Positions 1 to 7,346 of a stretch of 7,362 nucleotides of DNA are shown in pieces. The position numbers and the translations under genes were made by a program. Source of the stretch: Dehalococcoidia bacterium. GTDB taxonomy: Bacteria; Chloroflexota; Dehalococcoidia; Dehalococcoidales; UBA3254. Position 1 is the first letter of the stretch. Every line of letters starts with the position of its first letter. The notes beneath the pieces are model-generated. The model was given only the letters and a program-made list of their open reading frames with translations, had not been told where the DNA came from and made no database searches. The stretch spans positions 1-7,362 of the forward strand of contig JAUYDO010000040.1 of the NCBI GenBank assembly GCA_030691835.1. The letters are read 5' to 3'.

Positions 1-219
1 CCGGAGGCGGCGAGCCGGGGTCCCATCGCGGCTGTGAAAGATGGCGACATGATAAAAATAGACATTCCGAACTATAAGATTGAAGTGGAGCTCAGCGACA
101 AAGAGATAGCCGAGCGATTGAATAAACTCGGCAATTTTGAGCCAAAGATAAAGTCAGGCTATCTCAAATACTACATAGACAGGGTTACTTCGGCGAGCAC
201 CGGCGCTGTGTTCAGATAA
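1..219 (+). CDS. ilvD: Dihydroxy-acid dehydratase, C-terminal fragment (5' end outside window)
   Basis: The reading frame is open from the first base and ends at TAA 217-219, giving 72 residues of the C-terminus. IlvD dehydrates 2,3-dihydroxy-isovalerate and 2,3-dihydroxy-3-methylvalerate to the keto acid precursors of valine and isoleucine, using an Fe-S cluster, in the cytoplasm. The visible part begins [16 protein letters not shown] and continues with an IDIPN segment. This matches the family's C-terminal swivel domain, which usually reads as an E-A-x-x-G-G-P-I-A-x-V-x-D-G-D stretch followed by I-D-I-P. The GTG at 34 is an internal valine codon, not a start. The fragment ends 48 nt before ilvB on the same strand, so it is very likely the upstream part of the same operon. 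The catalytic and cluster-binding part of the protein lies before the window and cannot be assessed. Confidence 0.9.
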   Translation, partial: PEAASRGPIAAVKDGDMIKIDIPNYKIEVELSDKEIAERLNKLGNFEPKIKSGYLKYYIDRVTSASTGAVFR

Positions 220-267
220 AAGAGAAATTTTTCACGGCGGAGCACAACGCCACATGGAGTTACATAT

Positions 268-1977
268 ATGAAACTAACTGGTGCACAGATACTATGTGAG
301 AGTCTACTAAAGGAAGGCGTAGACGTCATTTTTGGCTTTCCGGGTGGAGCGGTTCTACCATTATACGATACCCTGCCTCAGTATCCGGCATTAAGGCATA
401 TTCTGGTACGCCATGAGCAGGGAGCGGCTCACGCCGCCGATGGCTATGCCAGGGTAACAGGCAAGGTCGGGGTCTGCCTGGCAACTTCCGGTCCCGGAGC
501 GTCAAACCTGGTCACGGGAATCGCCAACGCTCACCTGGATTCCGTGCCTATCGTAGCTATCACCGGACAGGTTGCCCGACCCTTTATCGGTAAGGATGCC
601 TTTCAAGAGGTAGATATAACCGGCATCACGTTGCCCATCACCAAGCATAACTACCTGGTCCTGGAGGTGGAATCGCTACCGAGAGTTATAAAAGAAGCAT
701 TCTACCTGGCAAGGACCGGCAGACCCGGTCCCGTGCTAATTGATATACCGAGGGATGTCTTCCTCGAGCAGACCGAGTTCCATTACCCGCAGAAGGTAGA
801 GATACCCGGCTATAAACCGACTCTCCAGGGACATCCGGCACAGATTAAAAAAGCAGCAGATGTTATAAACAATGCCCGGAAGCCGGTTATCATCTCCGGA
901 AGAGGTGTGCTTATCTCCGGCGCTTTCGCGGAGCTTAAGCAACTTGCTGAGATGGCACAGATACCGGTGATTACTACTTTGCTGGGCATAAGTTCATTCC
1001 CGGAGAGCCATATCCTGAGCTACGGTATGATGGGTATGCACGGTATGGCGTATGCTAACATGGCGGTTGATGCCTGTGACCTGCTCATCGCCATTGGCAT
1101 GAGATTCGATGACCGTGCCACTTCGAAGGTTAGCGGTTTTGCGCCCAATGCGCGCATCGTTCACATTGATATAGACCCGGCGGAAATAGGCAAGAATGTT
1201 CGCGTCGACGTACCTATTGTGGGTGACGTCAAGAGAGTACTGGTTGCCCTGAATAAGCTTATTCCGCCAGCAGAGCACATTGACTGGATTCACCAGGTTG
1301 ACGAATGGCGCAGGCAGCACCCGCTGGTTGTTCCCAGGACCAGCAAGAAGGTCTTGCCTCAATACGTTGTCCACAAGCTGTACGAGCTCACAAAGGGCGA
1401 GGCGATAATCGTTACCGGGGTAGGGCAAAACCAGATGTGGGCGGCACAGCACTACTGGTATGATAAGCCGAATAGCTTCATCTCGTCAGGTGGATTGGGG
1501 ACAATGGGATATGGCTTACCGGCAGCAATGGGCGCCAAAGTAGGTTGTCCCGACCGTATTGTCTGGTGCATTGACGGCGATGGAAGCTTTCAGATGACGC
1601 TTCATGAGCTGGCGACAATACACCAGGACCAAATAGCGGTCAAAATAGCCGTCATAAACAACGGCTTTCTGGGAATGGTCCGGCAGTGGCAGCAGCTGTT
1701 TTACGGGAAAAGGTACGTGGCGACGCCCCTGACGTGCCCCGACTTCGTTAAACTGGCTGACGCTTACTGCGTACCGGCGTTAAGGGTGGAAAAGAAAGAG
1801 GAGGTAGCACCGGCTATTCAGCAGGCGATGAAGCATGACGGTCCCTTCCTGATAGACTTTGTGGTCGAACCGGAGGAGAACGTTTACCCATTTGTCGCTC
1901 CTGGAACGGCTCTGTCTCAAATTATCGAGGAGCCTAGAAAAGAGGTGACGGCATGGTCCCAACAAAGCACACCCTAG
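268..1977 (+). CDS. ilvB: Acetolactate (acetohydroxyacid) synthase large, catalytic subunit
   Basis: This is the ThDP- and FAD-dependent enzyme that condenses two pyruvates to acetolactate, or pyruvate with 2-ketobutyrate, as the first committed step of valine/leucine and isoleucine synthesis. It is 569 residues long, normal for the family. The N-terminal ThDP pyrimidine domain holds GFPGGA (about residues 23-28) and the catalytic Glu50 in VRHEQGAAHAADGYAR. The central domain has the RFDDRAT segment typical of acetohydroxyacid synthases. The C-terminal domain has the ThDP/Mg motif GDG at 437-439, closed by N464-N465, followed by GMVRQWQ. ATG 268 is supported by TGGAG at 255-259 with an 8-nt spacer. 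Its end overlaps ilvN by 25 nt, as expected for a catalytic subunit coupled to its regulatory partner. No oddities were seen. Paralogues such as glyoxylate carboligase are unlikely given the ilvN neighbour. Confidence 0.97.
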   Translation: MKLTGAQILCESLLKEGVDVIFGFPGGAVLPLYDTLPQYPALRHILVRHEQGAAHAADGYARVTGKVGVCLATSGPGASNLVTGIANAHLDSVPIVAITGQVARPFIGKDAFQEVDITGITLPITKHNYLVLEVESLPRVIKEAFYLARTGRPGPVLIDIPRDVFLEQTEFHYPQKVEIPGYKPTLQGHPAQIKKAADVINNARKPVIISGRGVLISGAFAELKQLAEMAQIPVITTLLGISSFPESHILSYGMMGMHGMAYANMAVDACDLLIAIGMRFDDRATSKVSGFAPNARIVHIDIDPAEIGKNVRVDVPIVGDVKRVLVALNKLIPPAEHIDWIHQVDEWRRQHPLVVPRTSKKVLPQYVVHKLYELTKGEAIIVTGVGQNQMWAAQHYWYDKPNSFISSGGLGTMGYGLPAAMGAKVGCPDRIVWCIDGDGSFQMTLHELATIHQDQIAVKIAVINNGFLGMVRQWQQLFYGKRYVATPLTCPDFVKLADAYCVPALRVEKKEEVAPAIQQAMKHDGPFLIDFVVEPEENVYPFVAPGTALSQIIEEPRKEVTAWSQQSTP

Positions 1978-2489
1978 TTGCTCTGGTAGAAGATAAACCC
2001 GGGGTTCTGAACCGCATGGTCAGCCTCTTCAGAAGACGCGGCTTCAATATCGCCAGCATCGCCGTCGGTAGCAGTGAACTGTCCGGATTTTCGAGGGTGA
2101 CATTTGTCGTCGATGGTCCGCTGGCGATGGTGGAGCAGGTCAGGAAACAGCTAGGCAAGGTGGTTGACGTAGTAAAGGTCTCTGACATAACTGAGGAGAA
2201 CATCGTCATCAGGGAGCTGGCGCTGGTGAAGGTCAAAGCCACCTCGGCGACCCGCAGTGAAATCATCCAGATTGTGGATGTGTTCAGGTCGGATATCGTG
2301 GACGTGGCACAGGACTCGTTGACCATCGAGGTCACCGGCGCAGAGCAGAAGATTGAGTCACTGCTGGATTTGCTCCGCACCTTCGGCATTAAGGAAATAG
2401 TACGTACCGGGTGTATCGCCATGACACGGGGCGGCGCCGGCACGGCTAACGGTTCTACCAAAGGTCGGGATAACGAACAAACGCCATAA
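1953..2489 (+). CDS. ilvN: Acetolactate synthase small, regulatory subunit
   Basis: This regulatory subunit binds the IlvB catalytic subunit, stimulates it and usually confers valine feedback inhibition. It is 178 residues long, the long IlvN/IlvH form. The N-terminal ACT domain begins [15 protein letters not shown] and continues with the family stretch [13 protein letters not shown]. The second, C-terminal ACT-like domain ends in [17 protein letters not shown], the normal family ending. A further ~17 residues ([17 protein letters not shown]) form a polar, probably disordered tail beyond the conserved core. The ATG at 1953 lies inside the end of ilvB in another frame and has GAGGTG at 1942-1947 five bases upstream, so translational coupling is likely. 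The symbol ilvH would be equally acceptable. Confidence 0.96.
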   Translation: MVPTKHTLVALVEDKPGVLNRMVSLFRRRGFNIASIAVGSSELSGFSRVTFVVDGPLAMVEQVRKQLGKVVDVVKVSDITEENIVIRELALVKVKATSATRSEIIQIVDVFRSDIVDVAQDSLTIEVTGAEQKIESLLDLLRTFGIKEIVRTGCIAMTRGGAGTANGSTKGRDNEQTP

Positions 2490-2506
2490 TAGTAAAAGGA
2501 GGAGTA

Positions 2507-3502
2507 ATGGCTACTATTTATTACGAAAAAGATTGTGACCTGTCTTTATTAAAGGGCAAAGTGATTGCAGTTGTGGGCTACGGCAGTCAGGGGCATGCCC
2601 ACGCCCAGAACCTGAGGGATGGCGGCTGTAACGTGGTTGTGGCAGAGGTAGAGGGGACGCCGGGATGGAAGGCGGCTAAGGACGCTGGCTTCCAGGTTTT
2701 GAGCGCCGCTGAGGCGGCAAAGAAGGCTGATATCATCGTCATGCTGGTGCCGGACAACCTCCAGCGCAGCATCTATTACGAGTCTATCGAGAAAGGCATG
2801 ACCGCGGGCAAGATGCTGATGTTCGCCCACGGTTTTAATATCCACTACGGGCAAATTATCCCGCCGAAGAATATTGACGTCACCATGATAGCGCCGAAGT
2901 GCCCGGGTCCGATGCTCAGGAGGCTGTATACCGAGAACGCCGGACCGCCGGCGCTCATCGCTGTTGAGCAGGATGCCTCGGGCAAAGCGAAGGAGACTGC
3001 TCTCGCCTATTCCAGGGGTATCGGCTGCGCCAGGGCGGGAGTTCTGGAAACTACCTTCGCTGAAGAGACAGAGACCGACCTGTTTGGCGAACAGACGGTG
3101 CTGTGCGGCGGTGTATCGTCCCTGATAAAAGCCGGTTTTGAGACGCTGGTCATGGCTGGCTACCAGCCGGAGATAGCCTATTTTGAGTGCCTGCATGAGC
3201 TCAAGCTTATTGTTGACCTTATCTACCAGGGCGGCTTGACCCTAATGCGCAAATCGGTCAGCGATACCGCCAAGTACGGTGATTTCACCCGCGGACCGAG
3301 GGTAATCAACGATATGGTCAGGGAAGAGATGGAGGATATCCTGGCTGAAATTCAGGACGGCAGGTTCGCCAAAGAGTGGATTCTGGAGAACCAGTGCGGG
3401 CGTCCGGTCTTCAACGCGCTGAAGAAGGCAGACGAAGAGCACCTGATTGAGGAGGTAGGCAAAGAGCTTAGAGACATGATGTCCTGGCTGAAGCAGAAGT
3501 AG
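2507..3502 (+). CDS. ilvC: Ketol-acid reductoisomerase, class I, with divergent cofactor loop
   Basis: This enzyme converts acetolactate to 2,3-dihydroxy-isovalerate (and the isoleucine equivalent) by Mg-dependent alkyl migration and NAD(P)H reduction. At 331 residues it is the short class I form. The Rossmann motif is [12 protein letters not shown] (24-35). The knotted C-terminal domain keeps the metal and substrate ligands D191 and E195 (ETDLFGEQ), E227 and E231 (AYFECLHEL), and S252 (SVSDTA). H108 and K131 are also present. Two departures stand out. The beta2-alphaB cofactor loop reads AEVEGTPGW (46-54) where class I enzymes usually have a GLREGSKSW-like loop. The segment after K131 reads KCPGPMLRR where KGPGHLVRR is usual. 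The start is fixed by AAAAGGAGG ending 4 nt before ATG 2507. The gene begins 17 nt after ilvN. The family is certain, but cofactor preference may differ from the usual NADPH. Confidence 0.96.
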   Translation: MATIYYEKDCDLSLLKGKVIAVVGYGSQGHAHAQNLRDGGCNVVVAEVEGTPGWKAAKDAGFQVLSAAEAAKKADIIVMLVPDNLQRSIYYESIEKGMTAGKMLMFAHGFNIHYGQIIPPKNIDVTMIAPKCPGPMLRRLYTENAGPPALIAVEQDASGKAKETALAYSRGIGCARAGVLETTFAEETETDLFGEQTVLCGGVSSLIKAGFETLVMAGYQPEIAYFECLHELKLIVDLIYQGGLTLMRKSVSDTAKYGDFTRGPRVINDMVREEMEDILAEIQDGRFAKEWILENQCGRPVFNALKKADEEHLIEEVGKELRDMMSWLKQK

Positions 3503-3523
3503 GCTCGCAAAGGAGGAAATCCG

Positions 3524-3574
3524 ATGGCTGAAGAGGTAAAATCAGCCGCTGAGGCTACTCAAATAGCTCAGTAA
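3524..3574 (+). CDS. Possible 16-residue small protein or leader ORF, function unknown
   Basis: A 16-codon ORF, MAEEVKSAAEATQIAQ, begins with ATG 3524 and ends at TAA 3572-3574. It has the near-perfect Shine-Dalgarno AAAGGAGG (3509-3516) with a 7-nt spacer, at least as good as any full gene in the window. The peptide is Ala/Glu rich, probably helical and soluble, and contains no leucine and only one Val and one Ile, so it is not a classical branched-chain attenuator leader. Its second half overlaps an inverted repeat (CTGAG 3549-3553 with CTCAG 3567-3571, extendable past one bulged G) that has no following T-run. It could be a genuine micropeptide, the remnant of a deleted gene, or a translated spacer that keeps ribosomes on the message between ilvC and leuA. 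I recognise no homologue. Confidence 0.35.
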   Translation: MAEEVKSAAEATQIAQ

Positions 3575-3610
3575 GTTATTGGAGTTAATTCCCGAAGGGT
3601 ATACATTTTG

Positions 3611-3617
3611 AAGGAAG
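3611..3617 (+). promoter_or_regulatory. leuA: Ribosome binding site deciding the leuA start
   Basis: AAGGAAG lies 5 nt before ATG 3623 and 2 nt before ATG 3620, counted from its last base. From the AGGA core (3612-3615) the spacing to 3623 is 7 nt, so 3623 is favoured. The competing TTG 3608 start would use GAAGGG 3594-3599 with an 8-nt spacer, but TTG is a rarer start codon and the protein family usually begins right before the [15 protein letters not shown] segment. Confidence 0.45.
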
Positions 3618-3622
3618 TAATG

Positions 3623-5143
3623 ATGGATAGGGTAATCATTTTTGATACTACATTGAGGGATGGGGAGCAGGCGGCGGGGGGCACGCTGAATATCCAGGAG
3701 AAGCTGGAGATAGCCAGACAACTGGAGAAGCTCGGGGTGGATGTCATCGAGGCAGGCTTTCCGATAAGCTCGCCCGGTGACTTTGAAGCGGTCAGACTAA
3801 TCGCTAAGGAAGTACGCACTCCGGTAATCTGCGCCTTGGCGCACGCCAACCCGCAGGCGATAGACCGCGCCTGGGAGGCGATAAAGGATGCCGCGCATCC
3901 GCGAATACACGTCTTTCTTTCCTCTTCTGACATACATCTCCTGCACCAGCTTAAGAAGAGCCGTGAGGAGATTTTGCAGACCTCTCGGGACATGGTGGCG
4001 AGGGCGAAGAAATACACCGATGACATAGAGTTTTCGCCCATGGATGCCAGCCGCACCGAGCCGAGGTACATGTACCAGGTTCTTGAGGCGGTGATTGACG
4101 CCGGCGCCACCACGGTGAATATACCGGACACGGTGGGCTACGCCATTCCCCAGGAGTTCGGCGACCGGATATCGGGTATCTTCAAACACGTACCCAATAT
4201 CAGCAAAGCCGTTATAAGCGTGCACTGCCACGATGACCTGGGTCTCTCCGTGGCTAACAGCCTGGAGGCGGTCAGGCGCGGAGCCAGACAGGTAGAATGC
4301 ACAGTGAACGGCATCGGCGAAAGAGCGGGCAACGCCTCCTTGGAAGAAATCGTCATGGCGATAAAGACCCGCAAGGATTTCTTCAACCTTAACACGAATA
4401 TAAACACAACGCAGATATATAAAGCGAGCCGTCTGGTTAGTGAGCTTACTGGTTTTACGGTTCAGCCGAATAAAGCTATCGTGGGTCGTAACGCTTTCCG
4501 CCATCAGTCCGGTATACACCAGGACGGCGTTATCAAAATGCCGATAACCTACGAGATAATGGACCCGAAGACGGTGGGGATTCCGTCATCCAGCCTGGTG
4601 CTGGGCAAGCTCAGCGGGAGACACGCCTTCAAGGAACGGCTACTGGAGCTCGGCTACAGTCTGAGTGAGCAGGACTTAGCCAGAGCGTTCCAGGCTTTCA
4701 AAGAGCTGGCGGACAAGAAGAAAGAAGTGACCGACCGGGACATCGAGTCGCTGATTGCGCAGGAACAGCGCACCGTGTCCGAGGTCTACCATCTCGACCT
4801 GGTGCAGGTGTCATGCGGCGATAAGGGCATGCCCACCGCCACCGTAAGACTAATCGGTCCTGACGGTAAAGAGCTCGCCGACGCGTCACTGGGCACCGGT
4901 CCTGTTGACGCCGTTTACAAGGCAATAAACCGCATACTGCAGGTGCCCAACAAGCTCACCGAGTTTACGGTAAAATCAGTAACCGAGGGCATCGACGCCA
5001 TTGGCGAAGTGCTGATTAGAATAGAAAGTGGCGGCATAACTTATACAGGACGAGGAGCTGATACTGATATTCTCGTCGCCAGCGCCAAGGCTTATATGAA
5101 CGCCCTTAATCGCCTGCTTTCGGCGAAGAAGGTAGCTGGCTAG
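3623..5143 (+). CDS. leuA: 2-isopropylmalate synthase
   Basis: LeuA condenses acetyl-CoA with 2-ketoisovalerate, the first committed step to leucine. From ATG 3623 it is 506 residues. The N-terminal TIM barrel carries [10 protein letters not shown] (R12, D13), the metal ligands H201 and H203 in HCHDDLG, and N237 in [18 protein letters not shown] and [10 protein letters not shown] favour isopropylmalate synthase over citramalate or homocitrate synthase. After a linker, residues from about 385 onward form the LeuA regulatory/dimer domain, including the Gly-rich [13 protein letters not shown] near the end, so leucine feedback inhibition is expected. Start choice: AAGGAAG at 3611-3617 suits ATG 3620 or 3623. 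A TTG at 3608 preceded by GAAGGG (3594-3599) would add five residues and cannot be excluded. The family's DGEQSPG reads DGEQAAG here, a tolerated variation. Confidence 0.95.
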   Translation: MDRVIIFDTTLRDGEQAAGGTLNIQEKLEIARQLEKLGVDVIEAGFPISSPGDFEAVRLIAKEVRTPVICALAHANPQAIDRAWEAIKDAAHPRIHVFLSSSDIHLLHQLKKSREEILQTSRDMVARAKKYTDDIEFSPMDASRTEPRYMYQVLEAVIDAGATTVNIPDTVGYAIPQEFGDRISGIFKHVPNISKAVISVHCHDDLGLSVANSLEAVRRGARQVECTVNGIGERAGNASLEEIVMAIKTRKDFFNLNTNINTTQIYKASRLVSELTGFTVQPNKAIVGRNAFRHQSGIHQDGVIKMPITYEIMDPKTVGIPSSSLVLGKLSGRHAFKERLLELGYSLSEQDLARAFQAFKELADKKKEVTDRDIESLIAQEQRTVSEVYHLDLVQVSCGDKGMPTATVRLIGPDGKELADASLGTGPVDAVYKAINRILQVPNKLTEFTVKSVTEGIDAIGEVLIRIESGGITYTGRGADTDILVASAKAYMNALNRLLSAKKVAG

Positions 5144-5153
5144 GAGCGTCCGG

Positions 5154-5564
5154 GTGTCTGTTGACCTGACCATCACTATACGTCTGCTGCTGGCGGCGGC
5201 GCTGGGAGCCGCCATCGGCTACCAGCGTGGAAGAGCCGGTAAGCCGGCGGGACTGAGGACGCATATTCTCATATGCGTTGGTTCTGCGCTGTTTACCGTC
5301 GCCTCCATCTATGGCTTCGGTGATTACGGTGACGCTGTCCGCGTAGCGGCTGGTGTTGTAGTCGGGGTCGGTTTTCTGGGCGCCGGTGCAATAATACAGC
5401 GCACCAGTGAAGGCTACATAGCCGGCTTGACCACCGCGGCAACGATATGGATTGTAGCCGGCATAGGGATGGCGGCGGGCGTTGGCTTATACCTGGCGGC
5501 GGTAGTCGCTACGTTGATAGCACTGGTGGTGCTCCTTCTCCCGCATCGTCTCTTCCGTTCCTGA
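5154..5564 (+). CDS. MgtC/SapB family membrane protein, short form
   Basis: This is a 136-residue, very hydrophobic protein of the MgtC/SapB family. Three conserved blocks are present: [16 protein letters not shown] (22-37) with following GSALF, then [15 protein letters not shown] (66-80), then GLTTAATIW (91-99). About four membrane segments can be seen, near residues 7-23, 36-53, 62-82 and 95-129 (the last probably two spans). It corresponds to the membrane domain only. The soluble ACT-like C-terminal domain of Salmonella MgtC is absent, as in many short SapB proteins. The usual Glu of the G-x-E-R motif is Gln (GYQR). The start is GTG 5154, with AGGAG 5142-5146 overlapping the leuA stop and a 7-nt spacer, so it is read with leuA. 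Relatives are linked to magnesium limitation and to inhibition of F-type ATPase. A role here in amino acid synthesis is unknown, and I give no symbol. Confidence 0.88.
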   Translation: MSVDLTITIRLLLAAALGAAIGYQRGRAGKPAGLRTHILICVGSALFTVASIYGFGDYGDAVRVAAGVVVGVGFLGAGAIIQRTSEGYIAGLTTAATIWIVAGIGMAAGVGLYLAAVVATLIALVVLLLPHRLFRS

Positions 5565-5593
5565 TTTGTTATTTTTTCAAGAGAAGGTTAATT

Positions 5594-6844
5594 ATGATGA
5601 CTTTAGCAGAAAAGATAATGGCGGCGCACTGCGGCAAAAAGCAGATTAGCGCCGGCGAGTTCGTCAACGTCAAGGTGGACATGGTACTCGCCAACGATGT
5701 CACCGCGCCCCTTGCCATAAAGGAGTTCCGCAGGCTCGGCGTCAAGGTATTCGACCCGAAAAAGGTGGTAATGGTGCCGGACCACTTTTTGCCCGCCAAG
5801 GACATTAGCTCGGCGGAGCAGGCTAAATTCATGCGCGACTTTGCCCGCGAGCAGGGCGTCATCTACTTCGAAGTTGGTGAAATGGGCATTGAGCACGTGC
5901 TCCTTCCCGAAAAAGGGCTTGTCCTGCCGGGTGATGTCGTGGTCGGAGCGGACTCACATACCTGCACCTATGGCGCCCTGGGTGCCTTTGCCACGGGCAT
6001 GGGCTCGACCGACATCGCCGCCGCAATGGCAACCGGCGATATATGGATGAAGGTGCCAGCCAGCATGAAGTTTGTATATCACGGCACGCTGGGCAAGTGG
6101 GTAGGCGGCAAAGACCTTATCCTGCATACCATCGGCGATATCGGTGTAGATGGCGCTCTCTACTCAGCCATGGAGTTTGTAGGCGAAGCCATTGATGCAT
6201 TGTCCATGAGCGGCAGGTTCACCATGGCGAATATGGCGGTAGAGGCGGGCGCCAAGACCGGCTTGTTCCGGGTAGACAGCAAAACGCTGGACTACGTCAA
6301 ACCGAGGGCAAAGCGACCTTATACCGTCTATGAATCGGATAAGGATGTGCAATACATGCGGGTCATCGAGTATGACGTCACGAAGATGGAGCCGCAGGTG
6401 GCTACTCCTCACTCCCCCGCCAACGTTAAGCCCGTGAGCAAGCTGGGCAAGGTTGAAATACAGCAATCGGTAATCGGGAGCTGTACCAACGGGCGGCTGG
6501 AAGACCTCCAGATTGCCGCCCAGATATTGAAGGGTCGAAAGGTGTACAGGGATGTGCGGTGCATCATTATCCCCGGGACTCAGGAAGTCTATCTAGACGC
6601 CTTGAAGGCTGGACTTCTTGATATATTCGTGCGCGCCGGCGCCGTGGTGAGCACGCCAACATGCGGTCCCTGCTTGGGTGGCTACATGGGCGTCCTGGCG
6701 GCAGGCGAGCGCTCAGTCTCCACCACTAACCGCAACTTCATTGGCAGAATGGGAAGTCCAAAATCCGAGGTGTACCTGGCTAATCCCGCCGTTGCCGCCG
6801 CCAGCGCTGTCGCGGGCAGGATTGTCAGCCCGGAGGAGCTGTAG
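5594..6844 (+). CDS. leuC: 3-isopropylmalate dehydratase large subunit (archaeal/anaerobe type)
   Basis: LeuC, together with a small LeuD subunit, isomerises 2-isopropylmalate to 3-isopropylmalate through a [4Fe-4S] cluster. The 416-residue length and sequence match the shorter LeuC/HacA type found in archaea and many anaerobes, rather than the ~470-residue E. coli form. The cluster cysteines are C297 (GSCTNGR) and C357 and C360 (PTCGPCLGG). Other aconitase-superfamily signatures are [31 protein letters not shown] and NRNFIGRMG. The frame is open back to 5447, but that extension lies inside the mgtC-like gene and does not resemble the family. ATG 5594 (or 5597) follows AGAAGG at 5582-5587 and begins with the family-typical [13 protein letters not shown]. 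Homoaconitase is an alternative substrate class, but the adjacent leuA favours leucine synthesis. No leuD follows directly, which is unusual. Confidence 0.95.
   Translation: MMTLAEKIMAAHCGKKQISAGEFVNVKVDMVLANDVTAPLAIKEFRRLGVKVFDPKKVVMVPDHFLPAKDISSAEQAKFMRDFAREQGVIYFEVGEMGIEHVLLPEKGLVLPGDVVVGADSHTCTYGALGAFATGMGSTDIAAAMATGDIWMKVPASMKFVYHGTLGKWVGGKDLILHTIGDIGVDGALYSAMEFVGEAIDALSMSGRFTMANMAVEAGAKTGLFRVDSKTLDYVKPRAKRPYTVYESDKDVQYMRVIEYDVTKMEPQVATPHSPANVKPVSKLGKVEIQQSVIGSCTNGRLEDLQIAAQILKGRKVYRDVRCIIIPGTQEVYLDALKAGLLDIFVRAGAVVSTPTCGPCLGGYMGVLAAGERSVSTTNRNFIGRMGSPKSEVYLANPAVAAASAVAGRIVSPEEL
6832..6838 (+). promoter_or_regulatory. Strong ribosome binding site for the MGMT-family gene, inside leuC
   Basis: GGAGGAG sits within the last codons of leuC and ends 8 nt before ATG 6847. 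leuC stops only 2 nt before that ATG. The spacing argues that the downstream gene is actively translated and coupled to leuC, and that its start is ATG 6847. Confidence 0.7.
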
Positions 6845-6846
6845 TC

Positions 6847-7308
6847 ATGAAAAGCTGGCGGGAAAAGTTGCATGACAGCAAGGGCTTGCCCAAAATTGAC
6901 GAAGTAAGAGGCAAAATGACTGCCAGGTGGGGAACGGGGAAATTCGTCATCCCAGCGCCACTGGAGGTCGATGAAATCATGAAAACCGTTCCCAGAGGTA
7001 AAGTCACGACCATAACCGAAGTCCGCGCCAGACTGGCGCAGAAGCACGGTGTCGGGTTTGGCTGACCGCTAACTACCGGCATTTTTGCCTGGGTTGCAGC
7101 GCACGCCGCCGAGGAGGATGCGGCGGAAGGCAAGAAGGACATCACACCTTACTGGCGGACAATCAAGGCTGATGGCAGCCTGAACGAGAAGTATCCCGGC
7201 GGCACGGAGGCACAGGCGGAGCGCCTTAAGGAGGAAGGACTTACAATCGAGCCGGGCAAAGGCAAGAAGCCGCCAAAAGTAAAAGACTACGAGAAGTACC
7301 TAGTGTAG
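6847..7308 (+). CDS. MGMT-family (DNA-binding-domain type) protein with in-frame TGA; candidate selenoprotein
   Basis: ATG 6847 opens a frame of 72 codons that meets TGA at 7063-7065. The same frame then runs 80 more codons to TAG 7306-7308, giving 153 residues if TGA is read. The N-terminal part starts MKSWREKL, then VIPAPLEVDEIMKTVPRGK and a TTITEVRARLAQKHG helix, which resembles the winged-helix DNA-binding domain of the O6-alkylguanine-DNA alkyltransferase superfamily. The part beyond the TGA, PLTTGIFAWVAAHAAEE then DITPYWRTIKADG, KYPGG and DYEKYLV, continues the same small family as I recall it, with no frameshift. The classical alkyl-acceptor motif PCHRV is absent. The TGA lies between Gly72 and Pro74, where I recall relatives having Cys, so selenocysteine 73 is plausible. 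If TGA is a true stop, the gene is a pseudogene or encodes a 72-residue fragment. Its biochemical function is not known to me. The start has a strong ribosome site and is coupled to leuC. Confidence 0.68.
7063..7065 (+). other. In-frame TGA, candidate selenocysteine codon
   Basis: The TGA is flanked by GGC (Gly) and CCG (Pro) and followed by C. It is one base from TGC or TGT, the codons expected for the family's Gly-Cys-Pro. TGA is used as an ordinary stop in the mgtC-like gene at 5562-5564, so a global code change is not suggested. The alternatives are nonsense mutation or base-calling error. Confidence 0.5.
7077..7108 (+). promoter_or_regulatory. Possible bacterial SECIS-like hairpin downstream of the TGA
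   Basis: The pairs that can be drawn are an outer CGGC 7077-7080 with GCCG 7105-7108, an internal loop (AUUUU 7081-7085 opposite C7104), UGC 7086-7088 with GCA 7101-7103, a bulged C7100, CUG 7089-7091 with CAG 7097-7099, and an apical loop GGUUG 7092-7096. The loop begins 27 nt after the last base of the UGA and starts with G, both within the usual limits for bacterial SECIS elements. A competing hairpin (CCGGCA 7076-7081 with UGCC-U-GG 7086-7092, loop UUUU) lacks the loop G. The fold was drawn by hand and not scored. Confidence 0.35.
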
Positions 7309-7346
7309 TGTCTCGTATATATCTTGACGTATGAAAGGGTGTTGCT

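Noticed and set aside
220..267. Attenuator or terminator between ilvD and ilvB
   Set aside because: The 48-nt gap has a short T-run but no stable stem before it. I see only the ilvB ribosome site.
1934..2461. 175-codon open frame on the minus strand
   Set aside because: It is antisense to ilvN, with a Ser/Thr-rich nonsense-like translation. It is a shadow.
2549..3196. 215-codon open frame on the minus strand
   Set aside because: It is antisense to ilvC and has no recognisable domain. It is a shadow of GC-rich coding sequence.
3576..3605. Possible internal promoter for leuA (TTATTG with TATACA, 18-nt spacing)
   Set aside because: The -35 match is poor and the spacing is long. The arrangement is not stronger than chance, although TATACA at 3600-3605 is a fair -10 box.
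3797..4519. 240-codon open frame on the minus strand
   Set aside because: It lies wholly antisense to leuA, whose protein is unmistakable, and its translation resembles no family. It is a frame shadow.
5447..5593. N-terminal extension of leuC into the mgtC-like gene
   Set aside because: The frame is open but the extension does not resemble the aconitase family and overlaps a clear gene. A ribosome site supports the start at 5594.
6847..7065. A complete 72-residue protein ending at the TGA
   Set aside because: The family-like sequence continues in the same frame for 80 codons after the TGA, so the short product is probably not the real gene. It remains the fallback if TGA is a true stop.
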